64,000 nt of DNA from Flavobacterium sp. (GTDB lineage Bacteria; Bacteroidota; Bacteroidia; Flavobacteriales; Flavobacteriaceae), in NCBI GenBank assembly GCA_016714905.1, contig JADKBW010000008.1:62001-126000 (forward strand), written 5' to 3'. The notes under the pieces were generated by a model. It had not been told where the DNA came from, did no database searches, and saw only the letters and a program-made list of their open reading frames with translations. The translations under genes and the position numbers were made by a program. Every line of letters starts with the position of its first letter. Within the stretch, counting starts at the first letter, position 1. Below, piece by piece: positions 9,782 through 18,777 of the stretch.

Positions 9782-11328
9782 TAGTTTTTGATGAATTTGG
9801 TTTGGTAGGTTTTATTGTTTGATGTAGCTTGGAGGAAATAGATTCCAGAAGCAAGGTTTTGTGTATTGATTAGGTTGGTGCTTTGGCTTTGTTCAATAAT
9901 AGTTTTTCCTGAAATATCGGTAATGCAGATTTTATCGATATTGTTGCCTTCTGGAAAATGAACATGCAGTATGGAACTTACAGGGTTTGGGAACACCATA
10001 ATATTATCGTTGTTAAAATCAGAGTTGGCTAATGTTGCAGGTGATAATTTGGTAATCCAATATGAATCGTTAATTATGACAAACCCGCCAACGACGTCGC
10101 CACTATTGAAAGAGCTTGTGCTACTAGCGGTAATGAAGCCTCCGTCAGGAGTTTGGCGCACGCATCTTGCGTATTCATCCCCTGCGCCACCGTATGTTTT
10201 TTGCCATACAAGTGTACCATCAGTTGCAAGTTTGGTAAGCCAAGCATCGCCACTACCTTGATTGAGGGTTACGTCACCATCAAATGATACTGTTGAACCG
10301 CCAATGAGATAGCCACCATCAGTGGTTTGTACTACAGATTGTGCAATCTCATCCCAACTGCCTCCAAGTGTTTTTTGCCATTCTAAAGCGCCATTTGCAG
10401 TTAATTTTATGACCCAAAAATCATTAGAGCCAATGTGGTTTGTTATATCGCCATTCGAAGAATTGGTATAACCTACCATCACAAAGCCCCCGTCAGTTGC
10501 TTGAATCATGTCAAAAGAAACATCGTCTCCACTTCCTCCATATGTTTTTTGCCATTCTATGTTTCCCGTTGCGTCGATCTTTAATCCCCAAAAGTCATAA
10601 CCTCCATGATTATTAGTAACATCGCCGTTGTTGGAAGAAGTAAATGCACCGACCATATAGCCACCATCGGCAGTTTGCACAATCGTTCGTGCTTCTCCAT
10701 AATTATCGTAGCCGCCGTAACCTTTTTTCCATTCAATATTGCCAATGACGTCGAATTTAACAAGCCAGAAATCACGGCTTTGCGGTATATCGGAAGTGAA
10801 ATCTTGATCGGAAGAAAAAGAACTACCGCTGACAATATACCCGCCATCATTTGTCTGAATAACTGAATATGCCCTATCGTAAGATTGACCGCCAATATTC
10901 TTTTGCCATTGTATGGTACCGATAGTGTTTATTTTTATAATCCAATAATCTTCTCCTCCATGATTCCCGGTAACATCGCCATTACCGTTAAAAGGTCCAA
11001 AAGTATATCCACACATTATATACCCGCCATCGGTTGTCTGCTTAATATCTGTACCAAATTCTATCCCGCTGCTTCCATAAGCTTTCTTCCATTGTATCGT
11101 ACCAGAAGCAGTCATCTTTAGCACCCAGATATCATAAATTCCATGGTTTCCTAAAACGGGCGAGTCAGTCGATTCCGTAGATCCGATGACAATATAGCCA
11201 CCATCTGAGGTTAAAGCTACTTTGCTAATATAGTCATTACGATAACCTCCAGTTACTATTTGCCATTCAATAGTAGGTGCTTGGGCTAGGCAATTCACGG
11301 TAAGGAAAATGAATAATAATATTTTCAT
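9781..11328 (-). CDS. Secreted repeat protein with type A T9SS sorting domain
   Basis: The start was set at the ATG at 11328, where a clean signal peptide begins (MKILLFIFLTVNCLAQ); the reading could extend to 11400 but that would bury the signal. The body has about eight repeats of roughly 55 residues with the pattern DGGY...G.....GDVT.NHGG.DFW..KL...G...W.KTYGGSG, probably a beta-propeller. The last 75 residues form a type A sorting domain (VFPNPVSSILHVHFP ... ASGIYFLQA ... KFIKN). The protein is predicted to be exported by T9SS. It lies inside the catabolic island in the same direction, with the thioesterase ATG touching its stop. Its link to catabolism is unclear. Confidence 0.85.
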   Translation of the reverse strand: MKILLFIFLTVNCLAQAPTIEWQIVTGGYRNDYISKVALTSDGGYIVIGSTESTDSPVLGNHGIYDIWVLKMTASGTIQWKKAYGSSGIEFGTDIKQTTDGGYIMCGYTFGPFNGNGDVTGNHGGEDYWIIKINTIGTIQWQKNIGGQSYDRAYSVIQTNDGGYIVSGSSFSSDQDFTSDIPQSRDFWLVKFDVIGNIEWKKGYGGYDNYGEARTIVQTADGGYMVGAFTSSNNGDVTNNHGGYDFWGLKIDATGNIEWQKTYGGSGDDVSFDMIQATDGGFVMVGYTNSSNGDITNHIGSNDFWVIKLTANGALEWQKTLGGSWDEIAQSVVQTTDGGYLIGGSTVSFDGDVTLNQGSGDAWLTKLATDGTLVWQKTYGGAGDEYARCVRQTPDGGFITASSTSSFNSGDVVGGFVIINDSYWITKLSPATLANSDFNNDNIMVFPNPVSSILHVHFPEGNNIDKICITDISGKTIIEQSQSTNLINTQNLASGIYFLQATSNNKTYQTKFIKN

Positions 11329-11401
11329 ATCTAAAAATTTAAAACTGTATTGCGATAGTTTTCCTGCCATAATGTACTTATACTTTGGGTACATTTTCAT
11401 C

Positions 11402-12988
11402 TTATTTTAATTTAAATCGTTGAATTTTTCCAGTTTCTGTCTTAGGTAATTCTTCCACGAAATGAATCTTTCTTGGGTATTTATATGGCGCCGCTACTTC
11501 TTTAAACCACAGCTGAATAGCTTTTGTTAAATCTTCGGATGCTTTACTTTTTTCTTTCAAAACGATATGGGCACAAACGACCATTCCTCGTTCCGAATCG
11601 GGTAAACCCACTACGGCACATTCTAGAATTTCATCGTGGGTTAAAAGTACACTTTCTACTTCAACCGCACCAATATTATAACCCGACGAAATAATCATAT
11701 CGTCTCCACGTGCCACAAACCAAAAGTAACCATCCTCGTCTTGTTTAAATATATCACCCGTAACATTCCATCCGTTTTGTACATATTCTTTTTGTTTGTC
11801 AGGACGATTCAAATATTTACAACCGGTAATGCCCCGAACGGCCAATCGACCGGGCTCATTTCTAGGAACTTCATTGCCGTTTTCATCAATAATTTTTGCT
11901 TCATAACCTTTAATCGCAACTCCGGTAGCACCAGGTTTCATATTTGATTCGTTGGATGAAATAAAAATATGCAACATCTCTGTTGCGCCAATGCCGTCGA
12001 TGATTTTGAGTCCAGTGGCGTCGTACCAATCTTGCCAAACTTTTAAAGGCAAGGTTTCACCTGCAGAGACACATTTTCGTAGACTCGATATATCAAACTC
12101 GTGTACTTTGGTCGTAATCACGCGCCATGCGGTTGGAGCGGTAAAACAAATCGTGACTTTGTGCTCTTGAATGGCATGCAACAACGCATCGGGACTCGGT
12201 TTTTCAATTAAAAATGTTGATGCTCCAAAATACATCGGAAACAAAACGAGTCCACCCAAACCAAAAGTAAAACCAAGTGGTGGACTACCAGCAAAAATAT
12301 CTTTTGACGTCGGTTGCAATGAATAGGGTGGAAAAGCTTCGCAAATATTGAGAATATCTGCATGGAAATGCGCTGTCATCTTTGGCAATCCTGTCGTTCC
12401 AGAGGTAAATCCTATCAAGGCAACACTGTCCGATTTTGAATGATAATTGGTAAATGATTTGGGTTTGGATTGTATCAACTGCTCTACAGTCGAATTTCGG
12501 AAGAAGCAAACTTCCTTGAGAAAATCAGATTGAACCAAATTCATTTCATCCGCCAATTCAATATCACACAAAGCATGTGATATTTCGGCGCAATCGATTA
12601 TTGTTGTTAACTCTTTAGATCGCAACAAAGGCATGGTTGCCACCACAATGCCACCAGCTTTGAGAATGGCAAACCAACAAGCCACCATCATGGGGTTGTT
12701 GGCGGAACGAATGAGAACGCGATTGCCCGATTTTAGATGGAGGTCATCTACTAAAACATGTGCAATTTGGTTGGCTTTTTCATACAATTCTTGGTAGGTC
12801 CAAGTGGTTTCAAACGTTCGCAAACAAATGGCATTTCCATTGCCGGAATGGACATGATAATCCAGTAATCTTTCAACGCAATTCAACATTTCTGGTTGTT
12901 GAAATTCCGGTAAATTATGGATGTAATTAGGTTGTAATTCAAATGAAGGCAAATAATCATGGGCGAAATTGTCGTCGTAATGCTTCAT
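11402..12988 (-). CDS. Aromatic acid-CoA ligase (AMP-forming; benzoate / 2-aminobenzoate / salicylate type)
   Basis: The 528-residue ANL-superfamily enzyme has the ATP-binding loop GFTSGTTGLPKMT, the core motif IDGIGATEM, the hinge TGDIF and the C-terminal lysine motif PKTETGKIQRFKLK. The segment TAHFHADIL after the P-loop resembles benzoate and 2-aminobenzoate-CoA ligases. It activates an aromatic carboxylate to its CoA thioester with ATP in the cytoplasm. The adjacent bifunctional monooxygenase needs such a CoA ester. Salicylate and anthranilate are the best substrate candidates; the sequence alone cannot decide. Confidence 0.85.
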   Translation of the reverse strand: MKHYDDNFAHDYLPSFELQPNYIHNLPEFQQPEMLNCVERLLDYHVHSGNGNAICLRTFETTWTYQELYEKANQIAHVLVDDLHLKSGNRVLIRSANNPMMVACWFAILKAGGIVVATMPLLRSKELTTIIDCAEISHALCDIELADEMNLVQSDFLKEVCFFRNSTVEQLIQSKPKSFTNYHSKSDSVALIGFTSGTTGLPKMTAHFHADILNICEAFPPYSLQPTSKDIFAGSPPLGFTFGLGGLVLFPMYFGASTFLIEKPSPDALLHAIQEHKVTICFTAPTAWRVITTKVHEFDISSLRKCVSAGETLPLKVWQDWYDATGLKIIDGIGATEMLHIFISSNESNMKPGATGVAIKGYEAKIIDENGNEVPRNEPGRLAVRGITGCKYLNRPDKQKEYVQNGWNVTGDIFKQDEDGYFWFVARGDDMIISSGYNIGAVEVESVLLTHDEILECAVVGLPDSERGMVVCAHIVLKEKSKASEDLTKAIQLWFKEVAAPYKYPRKIHFVEELPKTETGKIQRFKLK

Positions 12989-12991
12989 GAC

Positions 12992-13891
12992 TTAACTATT
13001 TAAAAAACTTTGAATGCTAGCAAAATAGACTTCCGGTGCATCAAGCCAACCGTAATGCGCACAATGATCCATCAGAACAAGTTTTGAATTTGGAAATGCT
13101 TTGGCTGTTTTCTGAGCGGTATCAACCGTGATAATGTCATTCTTGCCTTGCAATACCAAAACTGGCTTGTCAAAATTTAGAAATTTTTTCGAGCAATCGT
13201 ATTTGATTTTAAACAAATCTTGAATAACCAAACTATTAATTTCTGCATTAAATTGCTGCAATCTCTCGGCTATAACTGGCGCTTTCGATTGATCATACAC
13301 GTAAGCAAACGCCAAATATTTAGTACGTCCTTTCCTGGTTTCAATCGAACTATCACCATTATTTTGTTTCTTTTGAAAATAAGCCAAGCTATCTCTTTGC
13401 ACTTCTGTAAGATTGGCTTGTTGTCTTTTCGCGACATACGAAGTAAACTCCATGTTAATGCCACCTGAACTGGACAAAATCAATTTATCAATGTTTTCTG
13501 GATGCTTAGTAGCATAGTAAGCAGCCATGATGCCGCCAAAAGAATGTTTGAGTATAGTCCATTTTTCTATATTCAAATGCATTCTGAGATTTTCCATGTC
13601 TTCCACCATTAAATCCATGGTGATGGTTTTTGAATTTAACGGTTCCAACGTAGATTTTCCTGTTCCCCTTTGATCATATATGATAGTTTGGAAATCGTAT
13701 CGTGTTAATGTTTTGGCGATTGTAATAAATCCATCGCTGTTCATTCCGGGGCCGCCATTGATAATCAACATTGGTTTTCCGTGTCCGAAAATTCGATAAT
13801 GTAATTTTGAACTGCCACTAGTGATGATGTCTTCCGTTTGCGCGTGGACTGACATTGACATCATAATCAATATAAAAATTGAAGTTCTCAT
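12992..13891 (-). CDS. Alpha/beta hydrolase, proline iminopeptidase-like, exported
   Basis: The 299-residue protein has a signal peptide ending near residue 17 (SVHAQ). The oxyanion motif NGGPGMNSDG (from residue 45) is typical of the prolyl aminopeptidase-like family. Ser117 lies in KHSFGG, Asp in QGKNDI and His in DHCAHYGW complete the triad. The first position of the nucleophile elbow is Lys115 where Gly is usual. The start of the bifunctional monooxygenase operon lies just upstream with one base between genes, and the CoA ligase follows after three. It may hydrolyse an ester or amide precursor of the aromatic acid in the periplasm. That role is inference. Confidence 0.8.
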   Translation of the reverse strand: MRTSIFILIMMSMSVHAQTEDIITSGSSKLHYRIFGHGKPMLIINGGPGMNSDGFITIAKTLTRYDFQTIIYDQRGTGKSTLEPLNSKTITMDLMVEDMENLRMHLNIEKWTILKHSFGGIMAAYYATKHPENIDKLILSSSGGINMEFTSYVAKRQQANLTEVQRDSLAYFQKKQNNGDSSIETRKGRTKYLAFAYVYDQSKAPVIAERLQQFNAEINSLVIQDLFKIKYDCSKKFLNFDKPVLVLQGKNDIITVDTAQKTAKAFPNSKLVLMDHCAHYGWLDAPEVYFASIQSFLNS

Positions 13892-16192
13892 TTAGGGTTT
13901 ATGACTTTCTGGTTTTAATGCTTTCTTCATGCCTTCAACAGCTTTCCGTTCCGCTGCTTCATAGGGAAACAGATGCGACACCCCAGCCATATATTGATTT
14001 GGAATATCTGAAGGTTGAAATTGCTCATAAGCTTCGGCATGACGCACGAAACTAGGATCTAGCAATAACGGTCGACCTAAGGCTACTAAATCTGCTCTTC
14101 CATTCAACAAAATCGTATTGATTTGATCTATATTTTGAATGTAACCTGTTGTTATTGTCGGAATATGAACGGTATTTCGAACCAAATCTGAGAATGGTGT
14201 TTGCCACATACGGCCTACTTGCGGTTGTTGATTTTCGACTGTATTTCCGGTGGATACATTGATTATATCAGCACCAGCTTCTTTAAAAGCATTGCAGATG
14301 TAAATCACATCTTCTTCAGAAATACCATCTTCAACCCAATCAGAAGCCGAAATTCTCACCGACATTGGTTTGGTTTCTGTAAAAACTTCACGCATTGCTT
14401 TAAAAACTTCCAAAGGAAATTTGATTCTATTTTGAACAGGGCCTCCAAATTCATCGGTTCGAATATTCGTTAATGGAGACAGAAATGACGCTAACAAAAA
14501 TCCATGGTGCGCCTGCAATTCAACCATATCAAAACCCACTTCATCCGCATTGATGGTGGCATTGACAAATTCAGAAATCACAGTATCCATGTCTGACAAT
14601 GTCATTTCTCTTGGCGATGCCATTGCTGAATTAAATGGAATAGGTGATGCTGAAATCAAATCCCACCCACGCTTGGCAAGCGGAATATCTTTGCCTACCG
14701 AAGGCACATTGACAGAACCTTTTCTGCCGGAGTGCCCCAATTGAATTCCAATTTTTGATTTGCTGTATTTATGAACATAATTCACTACTTTTTTCCACTT
14801 ATAAGCCTGTTCTTCAGACCATATTCCAGCGCAACCTAAAGTGATTCGGCCTGTATTGGACACGGCGGTCATTTCTGTCAAAATCAATCCCACACCACCT
14901 GTCGCTCGCGCGCCATAATGTACCAAGTGCCAATTATTAACCAATCCGTTTTCAGCGGCATATTGCCCCATTGGCGACATCACAATTCGATTAATCAATC
15001 GCATATCTCGTAGTGCAAATGGCGTAAAAGCAGCAGGCGTTTTTACTTTAAAATTGCCTATACTACAATTGAATTCCGTCAGTACTTTATCCGTAAAAGA
15101 AGTATCTCGCAATGCTAAGTTTTCATACGTCACTTTTTTAGAACGCGTCATCACTCCAAAGGCAAATTGCATAAAATCATGATGAATATGGCGATCCATA
15201 TTTTCAAACCAATCTAAGGAAACATTGGCAGCATGTTGTATCATTTCAACTCGATTTCTGCGCAGTTTTTCATATTGAGCAAATACTTTGGCCTTATTGG
15301 TTTTGAATTCGATGATAGAATCCGCCAAGCCAATGGCGCATTCCATGGCTAGCTTCGTTCCTGAACCGATAGAGTAGTGGGCCGTTGCTTTAGCATCACC
15401 AAGAAGTACAATATTTCCTTTGTACCATTTCTCGTTAGTCACGTGTGGAAATTGTCGCCAATGTGATCTATTTGAAATCAAGGAATGACCGTCTAATTCT
15501 TCGGCAAAAAGCTCCGATAATTTTTTGATGGTATCTTTTTCGTCTGTAGTTTCAAAATCAGCATTGGTCCATGTGTTTTCAGAACATTCGAAAATCCAAG
15601 TACTCATGCCTTCTTCGTATTGATAGGTGTGTGCAACGAAAGTACCATGAATCGTATTTTTGAAAAAATAAGTAAAAGCTTCCAACGGTTTTGTCGAACC
15701 CAGCCAAACGAACTTATTTTTCTGAAGTGACACTTTTGTTCCAAAATCTTTTGCGTTCTTGTCGCGAATTGGGCTGTTAATTCCATCACAAGCGATTATA
15801 TAATCAGAATCTTTGAATGAACTAAGATTTTCTACATTCGATTCAAAATGAAGAGTAACACCTTCTTCAACACAGCGTTGTTGCAACAATTGAAGTAACG
15901 TTTTACGAGAACAACCACAGAATCCATTGCCTGAAATTCGCACTACTTCACCGTCACGAGCCACATCCAAATCATCCCAATATGCAAATTTGCTTCGGAT
16001 TAATTCATAAGATTTAGGATCGCGTGAGAGAAATTCACTTAAGGTCTCGTCGGAAAATACTACGCCAAAGCCAAAACTATCGTCAGCTTTGTTGCGCTCG
16101 TAGATGTCTATTTCGCACGTTGGTATGGCTTTCTTCAATAGTATCGAAAAATACAAACCGCCAGGACCACCGCCAATAACTGTTATTTTCAT
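13892..16192 (-). CDS. Bifunctional salicylyl-CoA 5-hydroxylase / old-yellow-enzyme oxidoreductase
   Basis: The 766-residue fusion begins with a class A flavoprotein monooxygenase (residues about 1-385, FAD motif GGGPGGLYF at 7-15, and GDAKATAHYSIGSG near 260). A TIM-barrel old-yellow-enzyme domain follows (about 395-745, with FALRDMRLINRIVMSPMGQY and HLVHYGARATGGVGL). This is the layout of 2-aminobenzoyl-CoA monooxygenase/reductase of Azoarcus and of enzymes named bifunctional salicylyl-CoA 5-hydroxylase/oxidoreductase. The first domain hydroxylates C5 of the CoA-bound ring. The second could reduce the ring or an intermediate. It is coupled to the flavin reductase (2-base gap) and followed by hydrolase and CoA ligase genes. 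Family assignment is firm; salicylate versus anthranilate is open. Confidence 0.9.
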   Translation of the reverse strand: MKITVIGGGPGGLYFSILLKKAIPTCEIDIYERNKADDSFGFGVVFSDETLSEFLSRDPKSYELIRSKFAYWDDLDVARDGEVVRISGNGFCGCSRKTLLQLLQQRCVEEGVTLHFESNVENLSSFKDSDYIIACDGINSPIRDKNAKDFGTKVSLQKNKFVWLGSTKPLEAFTYFFKNTIHGTFVAHTYQYEEGMSTWIFECSENTWTNADFETTDEKDTIKKLSELFAEELDGHSLISNRSHWRQFPHVTNEKWYKGNIVLLGDAKATAHYSIGSGTKLAMECAIGLADSIIEFKTNKAKVFAQYEKLRRNRVEMIQHAANVSLDWFENMDRHIHHDFMQFAFGVMTRSKKVTYENLALRDTSFTDKVLTEFNCSIGNFKVKTPAAFTPFALRDMRLINRIVMSPMGQYAAENGLVNNWHLVHYGARATGGVGLILTEMTAVSNTGRITLGCAGIWSEEQAYKWKKVVNYVHKYSKSKIGIQLGHSGRKGSVNVPSVGKDIPLAKRGWDLISASPIPFNSAMASPREMTLSDMDTVISEFVNATINADEVGFDMVELQAHHGFLLASFLSPLTNIRTDEFGGPVQNRIKFPLEVFKAMREVFTETKPMSVRISASDWVEDGISEEDVIYICNAFKEAGADIINVSTGNTVENQQPQVGRMWQTPFSDLVRNTVHIPTITTGYIQNIDQINTILLNGRADLVALGRPLLLDPSFVRHAEAYEQFQPSDIPNQYMAGVSHLFPYEAAERKAVEGMKKALKPESHKP

Positions 16193-16193
16193 A

Positions 16194-16799
16194 TTAATTT
16201 CTTTTTACTGCGAATATTTCTCCAATTTTGGAATAGTTTGAACCTGCCAACCGAGAAATTGGTTGGTAATTTTCTTGATTAATTTTGAAATCCTCCAGCA
16301 TCATTTCCTCATCGATATGAAAAAGTACAATTCTTCCCACCAATATTGTTGAACCGCCAAATTTACTATTCTCCAAAGTATAGTGATGCACTAACTCACA
16401 TTCCATCGTAATTGGGCTTTCCTTTACGCGTGGTGGTTTTACTTTATGTGACGCGATTGGGGTTAGATTAGCAAATTCAAATTCGCTTTCATGCGGTGGA
16501 ATTGCCTGCGCTGTCTTGTTCATTTGTTCCACCAATTCTTCCGTGACCATGTTGACTACAAATTGCTTTGTTGCCAGAACATTCTGAACGGTATCTTGAT
16601 TTGAATTGCTATTTCGTCCCGCCGAAAACATGACATGAGGCGGATCATCACCGACCGCATTAAAAAAAGAAAAAGGCGCTAAGTTATAAATGCCATCTTC
16701 ACTGACAGAAGAAATCCACCCGATGGGCCGTGGAATAACGATTCCAGAGAGTAATTTATAAATGGCTTTTTGTTCTAATTCTTGCGGGTCGTATTGCAT
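16194..16799 (-). CDS. Flavin reductase family protein (FMN-binding split barrel)
   Basis: The start was set at the ATG at 16799 (MQYDPQELE), giving 201 residues; seven more are possible. The segment IPRPIGWISSVSEDGIYNLAPFSFFNAVGDDPPHV is the flavin-binding signature of the flavoredoxin/DIM6 family of flavin reductases. These use NAD(P)H to reduce FMN or FAD for partner monooxygenases. It is the first gene of the minus-strand island, two bases before the bifunctional monooxygenase, so it may supply reduced flavin to that enzyme or keep its second flavin reduced. The upstream region to 16925 is shared with the divergent transporter. Confidence 0.85.
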   Translation of the reverse strand: MQYDPQELEQKAIYKLLSGIVIPRPIGWISSVSEDGIYNLAPFSFFNAVGDDPPHVMFSAGRNSNSNQDTVQNVLATKQFVVNMVTEELVEQMNKTAQAIPPHESEFEFANLTPIASHKVKPPRVKESPITMECELVHHYTLENSKFGGSTILVGRIVLFHIDEEMMLEDFKINQENYQPISRLAGSNYSKIGEIFAVKRN

Positions 16800-16924
16800 T
16801 TTTGAAAATAATTTATACAAAATAAGTGAAATTATCGATTAAAATGATAGACTCATCGAAATAATTCTTAAAACTCCTAAACTCAGCAAATAATTACTAT
16901 TTTTCGACTGAAATTCATTTATCT

Positions 16925-18460
16925 ATGACAAATAAAAGCACCAAAGGCATTTGGAAAGTGATCTCAGCCTCATCCATGGGAACGATGATCGAATGGTACG
17001 ATTTTTACATTTTTGGAAGTTTGGCTGTCGTCATTTCTACTAAATTTTTTCCATCAGACAATCCCACTGCAGCATTCTTATCAACTTTAGCAACCTTTGC
17101 TGCAGGTTTCGTTGTTCGACCTTTCGGAGCTTTATTTTTTGGAAGATTGGGCGACTTGATTGGAAGAAAGTATACTTTTATGGTAACCCTGTTGTTGATG
17201 GGTGGCGCTACTTTTCTGATTGGATGTATTCCAAGTTATGAGACGATTGGATTTCTAGCTCCGTTGCTTGTTTTGATTCTCCGTCTCTTACAAGGATTAG
17301 CACTCGGAGGAGAATATGGTGGCGCTGCAACTTATGTGGCAGAACACGCGCCTGTTGGACAGCGAGGTTATTGGACTTCTTGGATTCAAACTACAGCAAC
17401 AGTTGGTTTGTTCATTTCTTTAATGGTCATTCTTGCAACGAAGAACCTATTGACTCCAGAACAATTTGACGATTGGGGTTGGCGGGTTCCTTTTTGGGTT
17501 TCTATTATTATGGTATTTGTATCGTACTTAATTCGAACCAATATGGAAGAATCTCCTGTATTTGCCAAAGCGAAATCAGAAGGAAAAACAAGTACCAATC
17601 CAATTAAAGAGAGTTTTGGAAACAAATACAATTTGAAGTTTGTGCTGTTAGCTCTTTTTGGAGCCACCATGGGACAAGGAGTTGTGTGGTATACGGGACA
17701 GTTTTATGCCATGAACTTTATGAAAACGGTTATGAATATTGATTCTTCGCAAGTTGACACTTTACTTGGAATCGCACTCATTTTAGGAACACCATTCTTT
17801 ATTTTCTTTGGTTGGTTGAGTGACAAATGGGGACGGAAGTTTATTATGATGGGAGGAATGCTTTTGGCCATATTACTTTATCGACCCATTTATAAAAGCA
17901 TGTATTCCACTACAAATGTTGAAAATAAATCTGAAGTTGATGTAAAGTCAACGCTTTCGGCTGAATTGAAGGAAAACAAGAACCATGTTTTGGATTCAGT
18001 TTATACCATCAATAAATCCTATACAGATGGCACGTCAATGCTGCAAATAAAGACGGTTAGTTTAGAAAATGGCAAAGCATTGATAGTTGATGGAAAACCA
18101 AAAGTTGAAACCAAAACCGTTGTTAACATCAATACAAGCGATCAATGGATGTTGATTTTCTTGATTTTTATTCAAGTGATTTTTGTAACGATGGTTTATG
18201 GACCCATTGCAGCGTTCCTAGTTGAAATGTTTCCGGCAAAAATACGTTATACTTCAATGTCGCTACCTTATCACGTTGGAAACGGCATTTTTGGAGGATT
18301 GCTTCCGGCGATTTCCACTTATTTTGTGACTAACGCAAAGGACGATGGCAATCCCGAATTCTACTTGGAAGGATTGTGGTATCCGATTGTCGTAGCATCT
18401 GTTTGCTTTGTGATTGGGATGATTTATATTCAAAATAGTAATAAAAATAAACATGTCTAA
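16925..18460 (+). CDS. MHS-type MFS metabolite:H+ symporter with a long internal insertion
   Basis: The 511-residue polytopic protein has MHS-family motifs: SSMGTMIEWYDFYIFGSLA at the N terminus, RPFGALFFGRLGDLIGRK after TM2 and RLLQGLALGGEYGGA in TM4. Twelve membrane segments fit. About 80 hydrophilic residues (roughly 325-408) are inserted in the second half, after GWLSDKWGRKFI and before QWMLIFLIF. Members carry organic acids such as alpha-ketoglutarate, shikimate or aromatic acids in symport with protons across the inner membrane. It is divergent from the catabolic operon, which suggests that it imports the substrate or a product. The insertion is seen in the sequence; its role is unknown. 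Confidence 0.88.
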   Translation: MTNKSTKGIWKVISASSMGTMIEWYDFYIFGSLAVVISTKFFPSDNPTAAFLSTLATFAAGFVVRPFGALFFGRLGDLIGRKYTFMVTLLLMGGATFLIGCIPSYETIGFLAPLLVLILRLLQGLALGGEYGGAATYVAEHAPVGQRGYWTSWIQTTATVGLFISLMVILATKNLLTPEQFDDWGWRVPFWVSIIMVFVSYLIRTNMEESPVFAKAKSEGKTSTNPIKESFGNKYNLKFVLLALFGATMGQGVVWYTGQFYAMNFMKTVMNIDSSQVDTLLGIALILGTPFFIFFGWLSDKWGRKFIMMGGMLLAILLYRPIYKSMYSTTNVENKSEVDVKSTLSAELKENKNHVLDSVYTINKSYTDGTSMLQIKTVSLENGKALIVDGKPKVETKTVVNINTSDQWMLIFLIFIQVIFVTMVYGPIAAFLVEMFPAKIRYTSMSLPYHVGNGIFGGLLPAISTYFVTNAKDDGNPEFYLEGLWYPIVVASVCFVIGMIYIQNSNKNKHV

Positions 18461-18511
18461 GTTGTACAATAAGAAATATGGTTGACTTTTTAAAAAAATA
18501 AGTATATACAC

Positions 18512-18736
18512 ATGAAACAATTAAAAAGAGTTTTAGGAATGATATGGATTGCGCTAGCTGTTGCTTCGGGTTACTTCTGTATCTTTGAATTCGGATTGCC
18601 GAAATTGCTTTCTGATAAACAGGAGGATTTGGTTTTTGGCATTATCATTCTCTTTATCTTAACACCATTAATCGTCACTGGATTGGGGACTTTTGGGTAT
18701 TATGCTTTGATGGGAGAATACGATAATTCGAAATAA
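18512..18736 (+). CDS. Small two-TM protein (DUF6814-like)
   Basis: The 74-residue protein is mostly two membrane helices (about residues 8-28 and 42-66) with a basic N terminus (MKQLKRVLGM). It follows the MHS transporter by about 50 bases and precedes acetyl-CoA synthetase by about 40. Small proteins of this kind accompany MHS carriers in Bacteroidota, and I associate it with DUF6814, though without a search. A role as accessory subunit or stabiliser of the transporter is plausible but unproven. Confidence 0.65.
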   Translation: MKQLKRVLGMIWIALAVASGYFCIFEFGLPKLLSDKQEDLVFGIIILFILTPLIVTGLGTFGYYALMGEYDNSK

Positions 18737-18777
18737 TACAGTAAAAATCTATTTAATTTCATTCATTTTTAAAAGCC

